Source: RGIG8700 sp045648505 (GTDB lineage: Bacteria > Bacillota > Clostridia > RGIG6154). Taken from it: DNA of 64,000 nucleotides. Each line of letters opens with the position of its first letter. Positions within the stretch are counted from its first letter, which is position 1. A program made the position numbers and the translations under genes. The notes below the pieces were generated by a model. The model was not told the DNA's origin. It searched no databases and worked only from the letters and a program-made list of their open reading frames with translations. This document shows positions 1 to 10,123 of this stretch, in pieces. Location: assembly GCA_045648505.1 (NCBI GenBank), contig JAZROD010000010.1:1-64000 (forward strand). Direction: 5' to 3'.

Positions 1-1
1 T

Positions 2-76
2 GAAGAATATCTATCCCTTGTTGAAGATTGGTTATTATTTTACAATACAACAAGATTAAAAAACAGGAAAAGATAA
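2..76 (+). CDS. 3' end of an unidentified gene (possibly rve-type transposase)
   Basis: An open frame enters from the left edge and ends at TAA (74-76). The 24 visible residues include the stretch WLLFYNTTRLKNRK. The pattern W-x-x-F-Y-N-x-x-R resembles the C-terminal end of integrase-core (rve) transposases of IS3-like families, but the piece is too short for a firm call. A bidirectional hairpin follows directly. Confidence 0.3.
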   Translation, partial: EEYLSLVEDWLLFYNTTRLKNRKR

Positions 77-94
77 ATTTCTCTTCCTGTTTTT
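58..94. terminator. Bidirectional hairpin terminator
   Basis: The arms AAAAACAGGAA and TTCCTGTTTTT flank a short loop, with A-rich and T-rich tails on either side. It can end the gene entering from the left and the leftward 156-3941 gene. Confidence 0.7.
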
Positions 95-155
95 GGTGTA
101 GGTTTTTTATTTTTTGTGAACTAAATGGGGTTCACTTCACAGTCAGCTTTTTAAA

Positions 156-3100
156 TTATTTTGTTACTGCATAAGGATTTGCAATTGCATTTTTAACTGC
201 TGTTTTGATAGCAGGTAAATCTGCAGAATCACCTACAGGCATATATGTAATATTGTCAATTGACATACCTGTTATTTTTGCAAACCATGTTAAGCCAATA
301 ATGTAGCAACCTAAATCGTTAAGATGTGTACCATCTTCACTGAGCTCTTCTTCATCAAGATTTAAAAGTCTTGCATTCTGAATAGCAGTACCTGCAGGAA
401 TGATATAATCAAAATCATTTCTTGGGGCGATGTGAGTTTTAACTGCACTTAATATACCCTGATACATTGCATCCTGCTTGTAATCAAAATATGTTCCATA
501 GAGTGTGTTGCCTGTGTAATCTGTTGCATAAGGCCATGTCATATGCCATACAACCTTTGCATCCTTGTTTGTTTTATGTGTATTTATATAATCAACAAGG
601 TAGTCAATTTGTTCTTTAACATAAGTTGTTTCTACGCCTGAGTCAAGGCTCTGCTGCTGAATTGTGATAATATCCCAGTCTTCAGCCTTAATTCCATCAA
701 GCATTGTTGTTCCTGAAGTATTTACCCTTTTAACTGTTCCGTCGGCATTAAGCTCCTGATACTGATATGTGTATTCCGGGTTGTTTGCCACAGCATTGTT
801 GTAGTGCTTTTCAATTCTGCAGCCGCCGATAAAGAGATTTGCAATCTGAACCTTTTCAAAACCTGCATCAGCTGCAATCTTTACTAAATGTGAATGTGCA
901 TTCTGGCTGTAGCTGTTACCTATTGAAAGAATCTTGAATGTGCTCTTCTTTTCTGTTTCATCAGGTTCTGCAAGAGGAATAAGCTTATCATAGTCTTTCC
1001 AGATGAAGCCTTTTACCTTTGCAGCATTTTCTGGACATTTTTCACCTTTAACTGTGAAGGCTTCTTTTTCTGCTTCTGTAGTTGCTTTGTCAAAAACATC
1101 TGAACCAAGGTAAATTCCGTTTTCATCATAATATGCAAGAATTACCTTATATGTTTTTCCTGCAAGTTCTGCATAGTTGTACATTTCAACATCTGCAGAA
1201 GGCTTTTCACCGTTATAATATTTAACTGAAATTTTACCTGAGAGCTTAATATTTTCTCTTATTGTTGTATAAGTATTCATAAATGTATCAACAATAGATG
1301 AATCAAAATCAGATTCTTTAAGATATGTATCAGCTTTGGCAACATTATAAAGCTCTAAAGCTTCCTTTGCTTCCTCAAATGTTGATTCTGCAGTAATCTT
1401 TGACATGGCTTCATGTGCAGCTGCAATTTTTTCATTTGAAGAATTTTCTGTAACTGTTGCAGCCATAAGATATGAATCATTTGCAATTCTGCTGCAATAT
1501 GCAAAGTATACATACTCATCACTTGCACCTTCAATTTCCAAAGGAAGGAGAGCAAGTGAAGGAGCTGTTGTGCTTGTTGTGTTGTTTTTAATAACAATGC
1601 TTGTTGGATCGTTTACAGCCGCATCCGCATTATAAGGGAAAACAATTGTATCAATTTCTTTATAGTCAAGAGGAATTGAAGCAAGGGTTGAAGAGTTGCC
1701 GTAGTTATTCTGACAACCATCCTGTCTAAGAAGAATCATCTGTGCAAGTGTTGCATTATCCGACATAATAATGTCGGGATTTTTAAACTTAATTGTTGAT
1801 GAATTTGCGTCATCAATTGATGAAAGTTCAATTGTTGAACAGTTACTTGATGAAAGCTTTGTAAAGCTGTGGTTTGCCGCATCAAGGTAGAATGAGTTTT
1901 CATCATATTTAATTTCTGTTACGCCGTCTTCTTCATACTTAGGAGCAAACACGATTGTATTTGCAGCCGCTGAAGTTGTGTTTACATTTCTTGTTGCAAG
2001 AACATACTTTGTATCTTCTGTGCCGTCTTTGTATTTTACAGTAACCTGCTGAAGTGCCGCATTAGGAGTTGCACCTACGGCAAGTTTTGTTGTTGTATAT
2101 CCACTTGCTACATTAAGAGTAGCAGTTGTTATGAGAACATCAAGAGTTGAACCCTTTACATTTACATTTTCAATTTTTGAACCTTTTGATGTGCCTAAAA
2201 TCTGAGCATTAGGTGCATAACCTTCTTCAAGTACCGGTCCGATTTTATGAAGCTTATCATTATTTGAAATAATAAAGTAGCCATTTTCATCAGGTTCTTG
2301 TATAAAGTTTGGATTTTTAACAGTCTTTTTATTGTCTGTTGTGCTTCTTTCAACGCCACCGAGCCCTGCATAGTATTCGTCAGCGCCGAATATTGATGTA
2401 TCTACGTCTGCTTCATTTTTTGGTTTGCCTGAAGCTATTCCCGCTACCTTTCTTCCTACAACGCTTGTGCCGTTTTCACCATATATGTCATCTATAAGAT
2501 ATGCATAACTTGATACTGCAGGGGCATTTCCTCTTTCATCTTCGTTTTCTGAAAGAGTGGTAATTGCAACATTTTTGAAACCTTTATAATAGAAAGTTTC
2601 CTTACCTGTTACAGGTGTACCGTCTGCTCTTTCATGAGGAATCCATTCAAAGATAGTTGTGCCATTATAGTCGTATGTTGCTGTATTGAAGCCTTCAGGC
2701 ACAGAGGTTGAGGTTCCTGCAGCATTATATTGGAATCTTGCAAGGTCTGTAACATCTTTCCATGTAACAAATACATCTTTGTTTGCAGAAATTGTTAAAT
2801 AATTATGTGTTCTTTTTGTCATTGCTTCCTGTCTTGCTGCTTCCTGTTGCATTTCCTCAAGGTTAGCTTCAAAGGCTGCAATTGCTGAAAGTGTATTGTT
2901 ATAAACCGCTTTCTGCTCATCTGTAAGTTCTTCTTCGTTGATGAAGTTCATATATGCTTTAACAGAATTATATTCATCTAAGCTGCTGATTCCGTCTGCC
3001 ATAATTTCTTCTATTAATGAAACGAAATCGTCTGTATCTGCTTTTTCACCCCATGCAGAAACAACAAGAATACAAAGTGCAGTAGATGATAATGTTGCAT

Positions 3101-3941
3101 CTTTGATTTTTATTGCAGTAAGTGTCTTTGTTGGGTCTGTTTCTATTGTAACAGGAACAAAGCCATGTGATCCGTTGGAATTATCATTCGAATTAGTAAA
3201 GTTTTTAAGGTAAATAGTTCCTGTTTTATAACTTTCTGCTTCTGTCATTGCCACAGTTTTAATAGTAATTCTTTCTTCCTTGCTTGTATCTGAATAAACA
3301 AGTGTAACTGTTGCATTTCTTGAATCACCTGCAGTTATTCCCGCAAGAAGACCTACGCTCTTGTATTGTCCGTCTGCAACATCAATAATTGCTTCTTCAT
3401 TTATAGATTTGTATCTTGCAATTTTTGCTGCATCGGTAAGATTAGATGTATCAATAGCATTTTTAGAAACTTTGATTACATTTTCCTTTGGCTTTATAAG
3501 ATATGAAACACCCTTAATGGTCCAGTAATTAGAATCATCTGTTACTTTTGTAAAAACAGGGGTAGTCCACCTGTCATGCGTATCTTTTGGTTCTCCTATT
3601 TGATATAAAAACATAGCTCCGCCGAATGGAGGAGTTTTCACAGCTGCCTGGTCTATTGCAAAATCACCTGTAGGTGCTGCAACAAAACCTGCAAAATCCA
3701 CACCCGGAAGATAATCCTTGTATGTATTTCTGCTTGTGTAAGTTTCTTCGCCTGATTTTACGAAAAATCTGCTGTTACCGTTAAGGTCAAACCAGACTCT
3801 GTTATCTGTTTCAGCTTCTGCCGCTGAACTTAGAAGCTTTGAATAGCCTATGTTGTTATCAAGTTCCTGCGCTAACGCAAATGGAGCCAAAGAGCTCAAA
3901 AGCATTGCAAAAACTAAAACAACACTTAATAATTTTTTCAT
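156..3941 (-). CDS. Large secreted protein with C-terminal DUF4886/SGNH-like domain
   Basis: The product is 1261 aa and starts with a clear signal peptide (MKKLLSVVLVFAMLLSS, then APFALA before the probable cleavage site). The long middle (about residues 30-980) is beta-rich and Asn/Thr-rich, with a helical stretch near 305-370; I recognise no family there. The last 260 residues begin FKILSIGNSYS and continue with GGC, IQQQS and DGTHLND. These fit DUF4886, an SGNH-hydrolase-like domain in which GNSYS carries the nucleophile Ser and DGTH the Asp/His pair. By family the domain would act on ester groups of surface glycans; the substrate is unknown. No SLH or LPxTG anchor is visible, so it is probably released or loosely cell-bound. 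The start is supported by AGGGAGA upstream and a sigma-A promoter at 3975-4003. Confidence 0.75.
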   Translation of the reverse strand: MKKLLSVVLVFAMLLSSLAPFALAQELDNNIGYSKLLSSAAEAETDNRVWFDLNGNSRFFVKSGEETYTSRNTYKDYLPGVDFAGFVAAPTGDFAIDQAAVKTPPFGGAMFLYQIGEPKDTHDRWTTPVFTKVTDDSNYWTIKGVSYLIKPKENVIKVSKNAIDTSNLTDAAKIARYKSINEEAIIDVADGQYKSVGLLAGITAGDSRNATVTLVYSDTSKEERITIKTVAMTEAESYKTGTIYLKNFTNSNDNSNGSHGFVPVTIETDPTKTLTAIKIKDATLSSTALCILVVSAWGEKADTDDFVSLIEEIMADGISSLDEYNSVKAYMNFINEEELTDEQKAVYNNTLSAIAAFEANLEEMQQEAARQEAMTKRTHNYLTISANKDVFVTWKDVTDLARFQYNAAGTSTSVPEGFNTATYDYNGTTIFEWIPHERADGTPVTGKETFYYKGFKNVAITTLSENEDERGNAPAVSSYAYLIDDIYGENGTSVVGRKVAGIASGKPKNEADVDTSIFGADEYYAGLGGVERSTTDNKKTVKNPNFIQEPDENGYFIISNNDKLHKIGPVLEEGYAPNAQILGTSKGSKIENVNVKGSTLDVLITTATLNVASGYTTTKLAVGATPNAALQQVTVKYKDGTEDTKYVLATRNVNTTSAAANTIVFAPKYEEDGVTEIKYDENSFYLDAANHSFTKLSSSNCSTIELSSIDDANSSTIKFKNPDIIMSDNATLAQMILLRQDGCQNNYGNSSTLASIPLDYKEIDTIVFPYNADAAVNDPTSIVIKNNTTSTTAPSLALLPLEIEGASDEYVYFAYCSRIANDSYLMAATVTENSSNEKIAAAHEAMSKITAESTFEEAKEALELYNVAKADTYLKESDFDSSIVDTFMNTYTTIRENIKLSGKISVKYYNGEKPSADVEMYNYAELAGKTYKVILAYYDENGIYLGSDVFDKATTEAEKEAFTVKGEKCPENAAKVKGFIWKDYDKLIPLAEPDETEKKSTFKILSIGNSYSQNAHSHLVKIAADAGFEKVQIANLFIGGCRIEKHYNNAVANNPEYTYQYQELNADGTVKRVNTSGTTMLDGIKAEDWDIITIQQQSLDSGVETTYVKEQIDYLVDYINTHKTNKDAKVVWHMTWPYATDYTGNTLYGTYFDYKQDAMYQGILSAVKTHIAPRNDFDYIIPAGTAIQNARLLNLDEEELSEDGTHLNDLGCYIIGLTWFAKITGMSIDNITYMPVGDSADLPAIKTAVKNAIANPYAVTK

Positions 3942-3974
3942 ATTATTTCTCTCCCTAAATTTTTTACATTTTAC

Positions 3975-4003
3975 ATTTTAACACAAAATTACTTAAATGT
4001 AAA
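3975..4003 (-). promoter_or_regulatory. Sigma-A promoter of the DUF4886 gene
   Basis: Read on the minus strand: TTTACA, 17-bp spacer, TAAAAT, followed by AGGGAGA and the ATG. Confidence 0.7.
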
Positions 4004-4069
4004 TAACTTTGCAATTTGTATTAAAAAAATTTACAATTGTGCAAATTCAAAAAGTTTAAAAGCAAACTC

Positions 4070-4098
4070 TTTACAAATTAAATAAAATGTAGTAAAAT
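4070..4098 (+). promoter_or_regulatory. Sigma-A promoter of the tRNA-synthetase operon
   Basis: TTTACA, 17-bp spacer, TAAAAT. The leader is about 25 nt, so there is no room for a T-box. Confidence 0.7.
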
Positions 4099-4131
4099 AT
4101 ATTATCTATAATTATGTACCGAGGTGTTTAA

Positions 4132-5784
4132 ATGGATTACAATAAATTAGCGGAGCTTATGTTCCCAAACATCACTAAAACAATTGAAGATTATCAGGAA
4201 ATTTATCCTAAAAGAAATTTAAAAGAAGGTGCACAGGTTACTCGTTTTGCACCAAGCCCTACAGGTTTTCTCCATATAGGCGGACTTTTTGCTTCTCTTA
4301 TTTCAGAAAGAATTGCTCACCAGTCAGGCGGTGTTTTCATTTTAAGAATTGAAGACACAGACAAAAAAAGAGAAGTTGAAAACGGCGTTGAAAGAATTCT
4401 TGAAGGACTTAAGAACTTTGAAATTAAAATTGATGAAGGTTTTGTGGACTTTGATACCTGCATTGGCGATTATGGTCCATACAAGCAGAGAGAAAGAGCT
4501 GAAATCTATCAGGCTTTTGCTAAAAAGCTTGTTAAAGAAGGTCTTGCATACCCTTGCTTCTGCACAGAAGAAGAAATAACAGAAATCAGAAACATTCAGG
4601 AAGAAAAGAAAGTTCTTCCCGGTTATCATAGCGAATATGCAAAATGCAGAAGTCTTTCAATGGAACAGATTGAAGAAAACATCAAAAACGGCTTGCCTTA
4701 TGTTGTAAGAATGAAATCACCTGGTAGCCCTGAAAAGAGAATCTCTTTCAAAGATGCCATAAGAGGCAATATTGAAATGCCTGAAAACATTGTTGATGTG
4801 GTTATCTTAAAGTCTGACGGTATTCCAACATACCACTTTGCTCATGTTGTTGACGATTTCCTTATGGGAACAACAACAGTTATCAGAGGCGACGAATGGA
4901 TTTCGTCTGCACCTATACATTTGCAGATGTTCTACCTTTTAAAATTAAAAGCTCCTAAATACGCACACATCGCTCCTATTATGAAGGAAGATGAAGGCGG
5001 AAAGAGAAAAATTTCAAAGAGAAAAGACCCTGAAGCAGCTGTTACCTACTACAGCGAAGAAGGTTTCCCTGTTGAAGGTGTTATTGAATATCTTTTAAAT
5101 CTTGCAAACTACACCTTTGAAGATTTCAGAAGAAACAACAAAACTGCACACTGGACAGAGTTCAAGCTTGAAATGAACAAAATGAGTAATTCAGGCGGAC
5201 TTTTCGATCTGGTTAAATTAAACGATGTTTGTAAAAACAAAATTGCATCTTATACTGCAGAGCAGGTTTACGAACTTGCAATTAACTGGGCGAAAGAATA
5301 CGACGAAGAACTTTATACTCTCTTAACAAGAGATAAAGATTTCTCTGTTGCAATGTTTAACTTTGACAGAAACCCTGAAAAACCAAGAAAAGACATCGGC
5401 AAATTCAACGAAGTGAGAGATTCATTCAGCTATATGTTTGACGAGCTCTTTGACGGTCAGTATGAAGAAATTCCAAATGTTGACAAAGCAAAACAGAAAG
5501 AAATCATTGAAATCTATAAAGATATTTATGATGAAAGCGCAGACAAAGACACCTGGTTTGCAACACTTAAAGAAGTTGCAACAAAGGTTGGATTTGCGGC
5601 AGAAGTTAAAGAATACAAAAAGAATCCTGAAGCCTTCGGCGGTCACGTTGGTGATGTAAGCACAGTTGTGAGAGTTGCGGTAACAGGAAGAACAAGAACT
5701 CCTGACCTTTGGGGCATCTTGAAAACACTCGGAAAGAATAAATCTGTTGAAAGAATGGAAAAATATATTAAGGAGTTAAACTAA
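4132..5784 (+). CDS. gltX: Glutamyl-tRNA synthetase
   Basis: Class I synthetase that charges tRNA with glutamate in the cytoplasm. The product is 550 aa. The HIGH box is in PSPTGFLHIGG (residues 41-51), and KISKR near residue 295 is the KMSKS equivalent. About 30 residues precede the catalytic fold, more than in most bacterial GluRS, which open almost directly with the R-F-A-P-S-P strand. The start follows GAGGTG at a good distance. It is first in an operon and overlaps glnS by one base. With a GlnRS encoded next door it could be discriminating, charging only tRNA-Glu, but that cannot be read from the sequence. Confidence 0.93.
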   Translation: MDYNKLAELMFPNITKTIEDYQEIYPKRNLKEGAQVTRFAPSPTGFLHIGGLFASLISERIAHQSGGVFILRIEDTDKKREVENGVERILEGLKNFEIKIDEGFVDFDTCIGDYGPYKQRERAEIYQAFAKKLVKEGLAYPCFCTEEEITEIRNIQEEKKVLPGYHSEYAKCRSLSMEQIEENIKNGLPYVVRMKSPGSPEKRISFKDAIRGNIEMPENIVDVVILKSDGIPTYHFAHVVDDFLMGTTTVIRGDEWISSAPIHLQMFYLLKLKAPKYAHIAPIMKEDEGGKRKISKRKDPEAAVTYYSEEGFPVEGVIEYLLNLANYTFEDFRRNNKTAHWTEFKLEMNKMSNSGGLFDLVKLNDVCKNKIASYTAEQVYELAINWAKEYDEELYTLLTRDKDFSVAMFNFDRNPEKPRKDIGKFNEVRDSFSYMFDELFDGQYEEIPNVDKAKQKEIIEIYKDIYDESADKDTWFATLKEVATKVGFAAEVKEYKKNPEAFGGHVGDVSTVVRVAVTGRTRTPDLWGILKTLGKNKSVERMEKYIKELN

Positions 5785-7439
5785 TGGAAAATTTTGAAAA
5801 CATTTCTAATTTTATACACGATGCTATTGACAAAGATTTAGAAGATGGCGTTTACAATAAGGTTCAGACAAGATTTCCTCCTGAACCTAACGGATATCTT
5901 CATATCGGACACGTTAAAGCCATAAACATTGACTTTTCAACTGCTGAAAAGTACAAGGGTACTTGTAATTTAAGACTTGATGATACAAACCCAACAAAAG
6001 AAGATGTTGAATATGTTGATTCTATTATGGAAGACATTAAATGGCTTGGTTTTCAGTGGGATCAGGTTTTATACGCATCTGACTACTTCCCTGAAATTCA
6101 CAAATGTGCAATTAAGCTCATCAAAGACGGTAAAGCTTATGTTGACGAATTGACTGCAGAAGAAATCAGAGAATACAGAGGCACACTTACCACTCCCGGT
6201 AAAGAAAGCCCATACAGAAACAGAAGCATTGAAGAAAACCTTGACCTTTTTGAAAGAATGACAAACGGTGAATTTGAAACAGGATCAAAGGTTTTAAGAG
6301 CAAAAATTGATATGGCATCACCTAACCTTAATATGAGAGACCCTGTTATCTACAGAGTTCTTCACGCCACACATCACAGAACAGGCGACCAGTGGTGCGT
6401 ATATCCTATGTACGACTTTGCTCATCCTATTTCTGATACTGCAGAAGGTGTTACACATTCACTTTGCTCACTTGAATTTGAAGACCACAGACCTCTTTAT
6501 GACTGGGTATTAAAAGAATGTGGCTATGAAACACCATCAAGACAGATTGAATTTGCAAGACTTAACTTAACAAACTCACTTACAAGTAAAAGAAAATGCT
6601 TAAAGCTTATTACAGAAAACATTGTTGATGGTTGGGACGATCCAAGAATGTCAACAATTTCAGGTATGAGAAGAAGAGGCTACCCTGCAGCAGCACTTAT
6701 TGATTTTGTTAACAGAATCGGTGTTTCAAAGGCATTCTCTGTTGTTGATTTTGCACTTCTTGAACACTGCGTAAGAGAAAACTTAAATATGAACGCACCA
6801 AGAGCAATGGCAGTTTTAGAACCATTAAAGGTTACTCTTAAAAACTACCCTGAAGGCGAAAGCGAATTAATCGAAGTTGATATTAATCCTAATGACGAAA
6901 GCGCAGGAAAGAAAAAAATCAGCTTCTCTAAAAATCTTTATATTGAAAAAACAGACTTTATGGAAGTTCCTGTTAAAGGCTACAAGAGATTAACTGCTGA
7001 TAACGAAGTTCGTCTTAAAGGCGGATACTTTATCAAGGTTGACGAAATCATCAAGGACGAAAATGGTGAAGTTGTTGAACTTATCTGCACATACGATCCT
7101 GAAACAAAGGGCGGTAACGCACCTGACGGAAGAAAAGTTAAAGGTACAATTCAGTGGGTTGATGCAAACAACTGCTTAACTGCAGATGTTTATAAATATG
7201 ATAAATTATTCTTAACTGCAAACCCGGGTGAACTTGAAGATTACCTTGAAAACTTAAATCCTGAATCTTTAGTTATCTTAAAAGACTGCAAAATTGATGC
7301 AGACCTTAAAGATGCAAAACCAGGTGACAGCTTCCAGTTTATGAGAAACGGATACTTTACAGTAGATAAGAAATCAACTGCAGATAATATGATTTTCAAT
7401 CTTACTGCATCACTTAAAGATTCATATAAGATTGGATAA
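5784..7439 (+). CDS. glnS: Glutaminyl-tRNA synthetase
   Basis: Class I synthetase that charges tRNA-Gln directly, 551 aa, the usual bacterial GlnRS length. The HIGH box lies in PPEPNGYLHIGH (residues 33-44); the Pro-Pro-Glu-Pro-Asn signature separates GlnRS from GluRS. A TSKRKC loop near residue 266 replaces KMSKS. The C-terminal half carries the beta-barrel anticodon region. ATG overlaps the gltX stop (TAATG), with AGGAG eight bases upstream, so the two are translationally coupled. Many Clostridia lack GlnRS and use GatCAB amidation, so its presence says something about the lineage or about transfer. Confidence 0.93.
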   Translation: MENFENISNFIHDAIDKDLEDGVYNKVQTRFPPEPNGYLHIGHVKAINIDFSTAEKYKGTCNLRLDDTNPTKEDVEYVDSIMEDIKWLGFQWDQVLYASDYFPEIHKCAIKLIKDGKAYVDELTAEEIREYRGTLTTPGKESPYRNRSIEENLDLFERMTNGEFETGSKVLRAKIDMASPNLNMRDPVIYRVLHATHHRTGDQWCVYPMYDFAHPISDTAEGVTHSLCSLEFEDHRPLYDWVLKECGYETPSRQIEFARLNLTNSLTSKRKCLKLITENIVDGWDDPRMSTISGMRRRGYPAAALIDFVNRIGVSKAFSVVDFALLEHCVRENLNMNAPRAMAVLEPLKVTLKNYPEGESELIEVDINPNDESAGKKKISFSKNLYIEKTDFMEVPVKGYKRLTADNEVRLKGGYFIKVDEIIKDENGEVVELICTYDPETKGGNAPDGRKVKGTIQWVDANNCLTADVYKYDKLFLTANPGELEDYLENLNPESLVILKDCKIDADLKDAKPGDSFQFMRNGYFTVDKKSTADNMIFNLTASLKDSYKIG

Positions 7440-7451
7440 GGAGAGATTATA

Positions 7452-9371
7452 ATGAGCGAAAAATTTTATATAACCACCGCCATTGCATACACTTCAAGAA
7501 AGCCACATATCGGCAACACCTTTGAAGTTGTTTTCACAGATGCAATTGCAAGATACAAAAGACAGCGTGGCTATGATGTGTACTTTTTGACAGGCACAGA
7601 CGAGCACGGTATCAAAATTCAGGAAATCGCAGAAAACTGCGGTCTTACACCTCAAAGCTATGTTGATAATGTTGCAGGTGAAATCAAAACTATCTGGGAT
7701 ATGATGAACACAACTTACGACCAGTTCATCAGAACAACAGATGAATACCACGTTTCACAGGTACAGAAAATTTTCAAACAGTTCTATGACCAGGGTGATA
7801 TTTACAAAGGTCACTACGAAGGTATGTACTGCGTTCCTTGCGAAACTTTCTACACAGAAAGCCAGCTTGTTGATGGCAAATGCCCTGACTGCGGAAGAGA
7901 AGTAAAACCTGCTAAAGAAGAAGCATATTTCTTCAAAATGAGCAAATATCAGGACAGACTTATGCAGTATATTGAAGAAAATCCTGACTTTATTCAGCCT
8001 GAATCAAGAAAAAAAGAAATGGTTAACAATTTCTTAAAACCGGGACTTCAGGACCTTTGCGTTTCAAGAACATCATTTACATGGGGTGTTCCTGTAAGCT
8101 TTGACGAAAAGCACGTTGTTTATGTTTGGATTGTCGCTCTTTCAAACTACATTACAGCCCTTGGCTATGATAACGAAAATCCATCAGACCTTTACAAAAA
8201 ATACTGGCCTGCAGATGTTCATATTATAGGTAAAGATATTTTAAGATTCCACACAATCTACTGGCCTATTATGCTTATGGCTTTAAATCAACCACTTCCA
8301 AAACAGGTATTTGGTCATCCTTGGCTTTTATTCGGTAACGATAAAATGTCAAAATCAAAGGGTAATGTTATTTATGCTGATGATCTGGTTAAACTTTTCG
8401 GCGTTGATGCAGTAAGATACTATCTCTTATCTGAAATGCCTTATGGTAATGACGGAAGCATCACTTATGAATCAATTATCGCAAAATATAATGCAGACCT
8501 TGCAAATGTTCTGGGTAACCTTTTAAACAGAACAGTTTCAATGGCAAACAAATATTTCGGTGGTGTTCTTGAAAACAAGAATGTACTTGGCGAAACAGAT
8601 GCAGACTTGATTTCTGTTGCAAAAGAAACTGTTGAAACAGTTAAGGTTAAAATGGACGAATTCAGAACCGCAGAATCTTTAGATGCAATCATCAATCTCT
8701 TAAAGAGATGCAACAAATACATCGACGAAACTGCGCCTTGGGTTCTTGCAAAAGACGAAGCACAAAAAGACAGACTTTCAACTGTTTTATACAACCTTTG
8801 CGAAGGTTTAAGAATTTCTGCAGTTCTTCTTGCACCATTTATGCCTGAAACTGCTGAAAACATCTTAAAGCAGATTAACTGCGATGTTAATTCTTATGAA
8901 AGCCTTGAAGCTTTTGGCGGATATGTATCAGGCACAAAAGTTTCTGATGCAACACCACTCTTTGCAAGAATTGATGAAGCCGCAAAAATGGCAGAAATCG
9001 AAGAAATGAACAAAGACGAAGAGGAAGAAAATTACGAACCATTGAAAGAAGAAATTTCTTTTGACGAATTTGAAAAAGCAGATTTCAGAGTTGCAAAAGT
9101 TATTTCCTGTGAAGAAGTTAAAAAGAGCGAAAAGCTCCTTAAATTCGAGCTTGACCTTGGTTTTGAAACAAGAACTATTTTATCTGGTATCAAGCACTGG
9201 TACAAGCCTGATGAAATGGTTGGCAAAAACCTTGTTATTATTGCAAACTTAAAACCAAGAAAAATTATGGGTATTGAATCAAAAGGTATGATTTTATCTG
9301 CTTTTGAAGGCGATAATTTAACTGCCCTTACAACAATCGGCGATATTAAACCAGGAAGTGTGGTAGGCTGA
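7452..9371 (+). CDS. metG: Methionyl-tRNA synthetase
   Basis: Charges tRNA-Met. The product is 639 aa. The HIGH-type box is KPHIGN near residue 20. A zinc knuckle (C-x2-C ... C-x2-C, about residues 127-147) lies in the connective domain and KMSKS is near residue 299. The C-terminal 105 residues form an EMAPII/Trbp111-type tRNA-binding domain (from FEKADFRVAKV to the end), as in dimeric bacterial MetRS. GGAGA precedes the ATG 12 bases after glnS. Its TGA overlaps the tatD start. Confidence 0.95.
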   Translation: MSEKFYITTAIAYTSRKPHIGNTFEVVFTDAIARYKRQRGYDVYFLTGTDEHGIKIQEIAENCGLTPQSYVDNVAGEIKTIWDMMNTTYDQFIRTTDEYHVSQVQKIFKQFYDQGDIYKGHYEGMYCVPCETFYTESQLVDGKCPDCGREVKPAKEEAYFFKMSKYQDRLMQYIEENPDFIQPESRKKEMVNNFLKPGLQDLCVSRTSFTWGVPVSFDEKHVVYVWIVALSNYITALGYDNENPSDLYKKYWPADVHIIGKDILRFHTIYWPIMLMALNQPLPKQVFGHPWLLFGNDKMSKSKGNVIYADDLVKLFGVDAVRYYLLSEMPYGNDGSITYESIIAKYNADLANVLGNLLNRTVSMANKYFGGVLENKNVLGETDADLISVAKETVETVKVKMDEFRTAESLDAIINLLKRCNKYIDETAPWVLAKDEAQKDRLSTVLYNLCEGLRISAVLLAPFMPETAENILKQINCDVNSYESLEAFGGYVSGTKVSDATPLFARIDEAAKMAEIEEMNKDEEEENYEPLKEEISFDEFEKADFRVAKVISCEEVKKSEKLLKFELDLGFETRTILSGIKHWYKPDEMVGKNLVIIANLKPRKIMGIESKGMILSAFEGDNLTALTTIGDIKPGSVVG

Positions 9372-10123
9372 TGTTATTTGACACCCACGCACATTACGAT
9401 GATACAAAATTCGATGCAGACCGTTTTGAGATAATGAAAAACTTACCTCAAAACGGGGTTGCTTATGCAGTAAACATCGGCACAAATCTTGAAAGCTCAA
9501 AGCAATCGGTGGAATATGCAGAAAAATTTGAGCATATTTATGCAACAGTGGGCTACCACCCTGAATTTGCAGATAAGCTTGATATAAATGCTTTAAGAGA
9601 ACTTGCCAAACACAAAAAAGTTGTGGCAATCGGCGAAATCGGGCTTGATTACTACTGGGAGGAGAATCCCGAAAGAAGCATACAGATTGATGCCTTTAAA
9701 AAACAACTGGATTTGGCAAAAGAGCTTGACCTTCCTGTTTCAGTTCACAACAGAGATGCAACAGGTGACATTGTTGATGTTCTTCTTGAAAAGGACCATA
9801 ACAAAGTTATTATTCATTGTTGCTCTGTCAGTCTTGAAACTGCAAAAATCCTTGTGAAAAAAGGATATTATATTTCTTTTGCCGGGCCTGTATCTTTTAA
9901 AAATGCAGGCAAGCTTAAGGATGTTGCAAAATTTGTTCCCGATGACCTTTTACTGATAGAAACAGATGCTCCTTATCTCACTCCCCATCCTTTCAGGGGG
10001 CAGAGAAATGACTCAACCAAGGTTTTGCATACTGCAGAAGCTTTGGCTGAAATAAGAGGAGTATCTCTTGAACATATTAAAAATATAACTTTTGAAAATG
10101 CTAAAAGGATTTACAATATATGA
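9371..10123 (+). CDS. tatD: TatD-family metal-dependent DNase
   Basis: The product is 250 aa, a TIM-barrel amidohydrolase-superfamily nuclease. Metal-ligand motifs are visible: FDTHAHYDD at the N-terminus, GEIGLDYYW near residue 90, the SVHNRDA strand, the IIHCCSVS strand and ETDAPYL near residue 200. The family is a 3'-5' exonuclease linked to DNA repair or turnover. In Firmicutes it very often sits directly after metG, as here, where ATG overlaps the metG stop. The last codons overlap the next gene by four bases. Confidence 0.93.
   Translation: MLFDTHAHYDDTKFDADRFEIMKNLPQNGVAYAVNIGTNLESSKQSVEYAEKFEHIYATVGYHPEFADKLDINALRELAKHKKVVAIGEIGLDYYWEENPERSIQIDAFKKQLDLAKELDLPVSVHNRDATGDIVDVLLEKDHNKVIIHCCSVSLETAKILVKKGYYISFAGPVSFKNAGKLKDVAKFVPDDLLLIETDAPYLTPHPFRGQRNDSTKVLHTAEALAEIRGVSLEHIKNITFENAKRIYNI

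Noticed and set aside
3942..4131. T-box riboswitch before gltX
   Set aside because: The promoter at 4070-4098 leaves only about 25 nt of leader.
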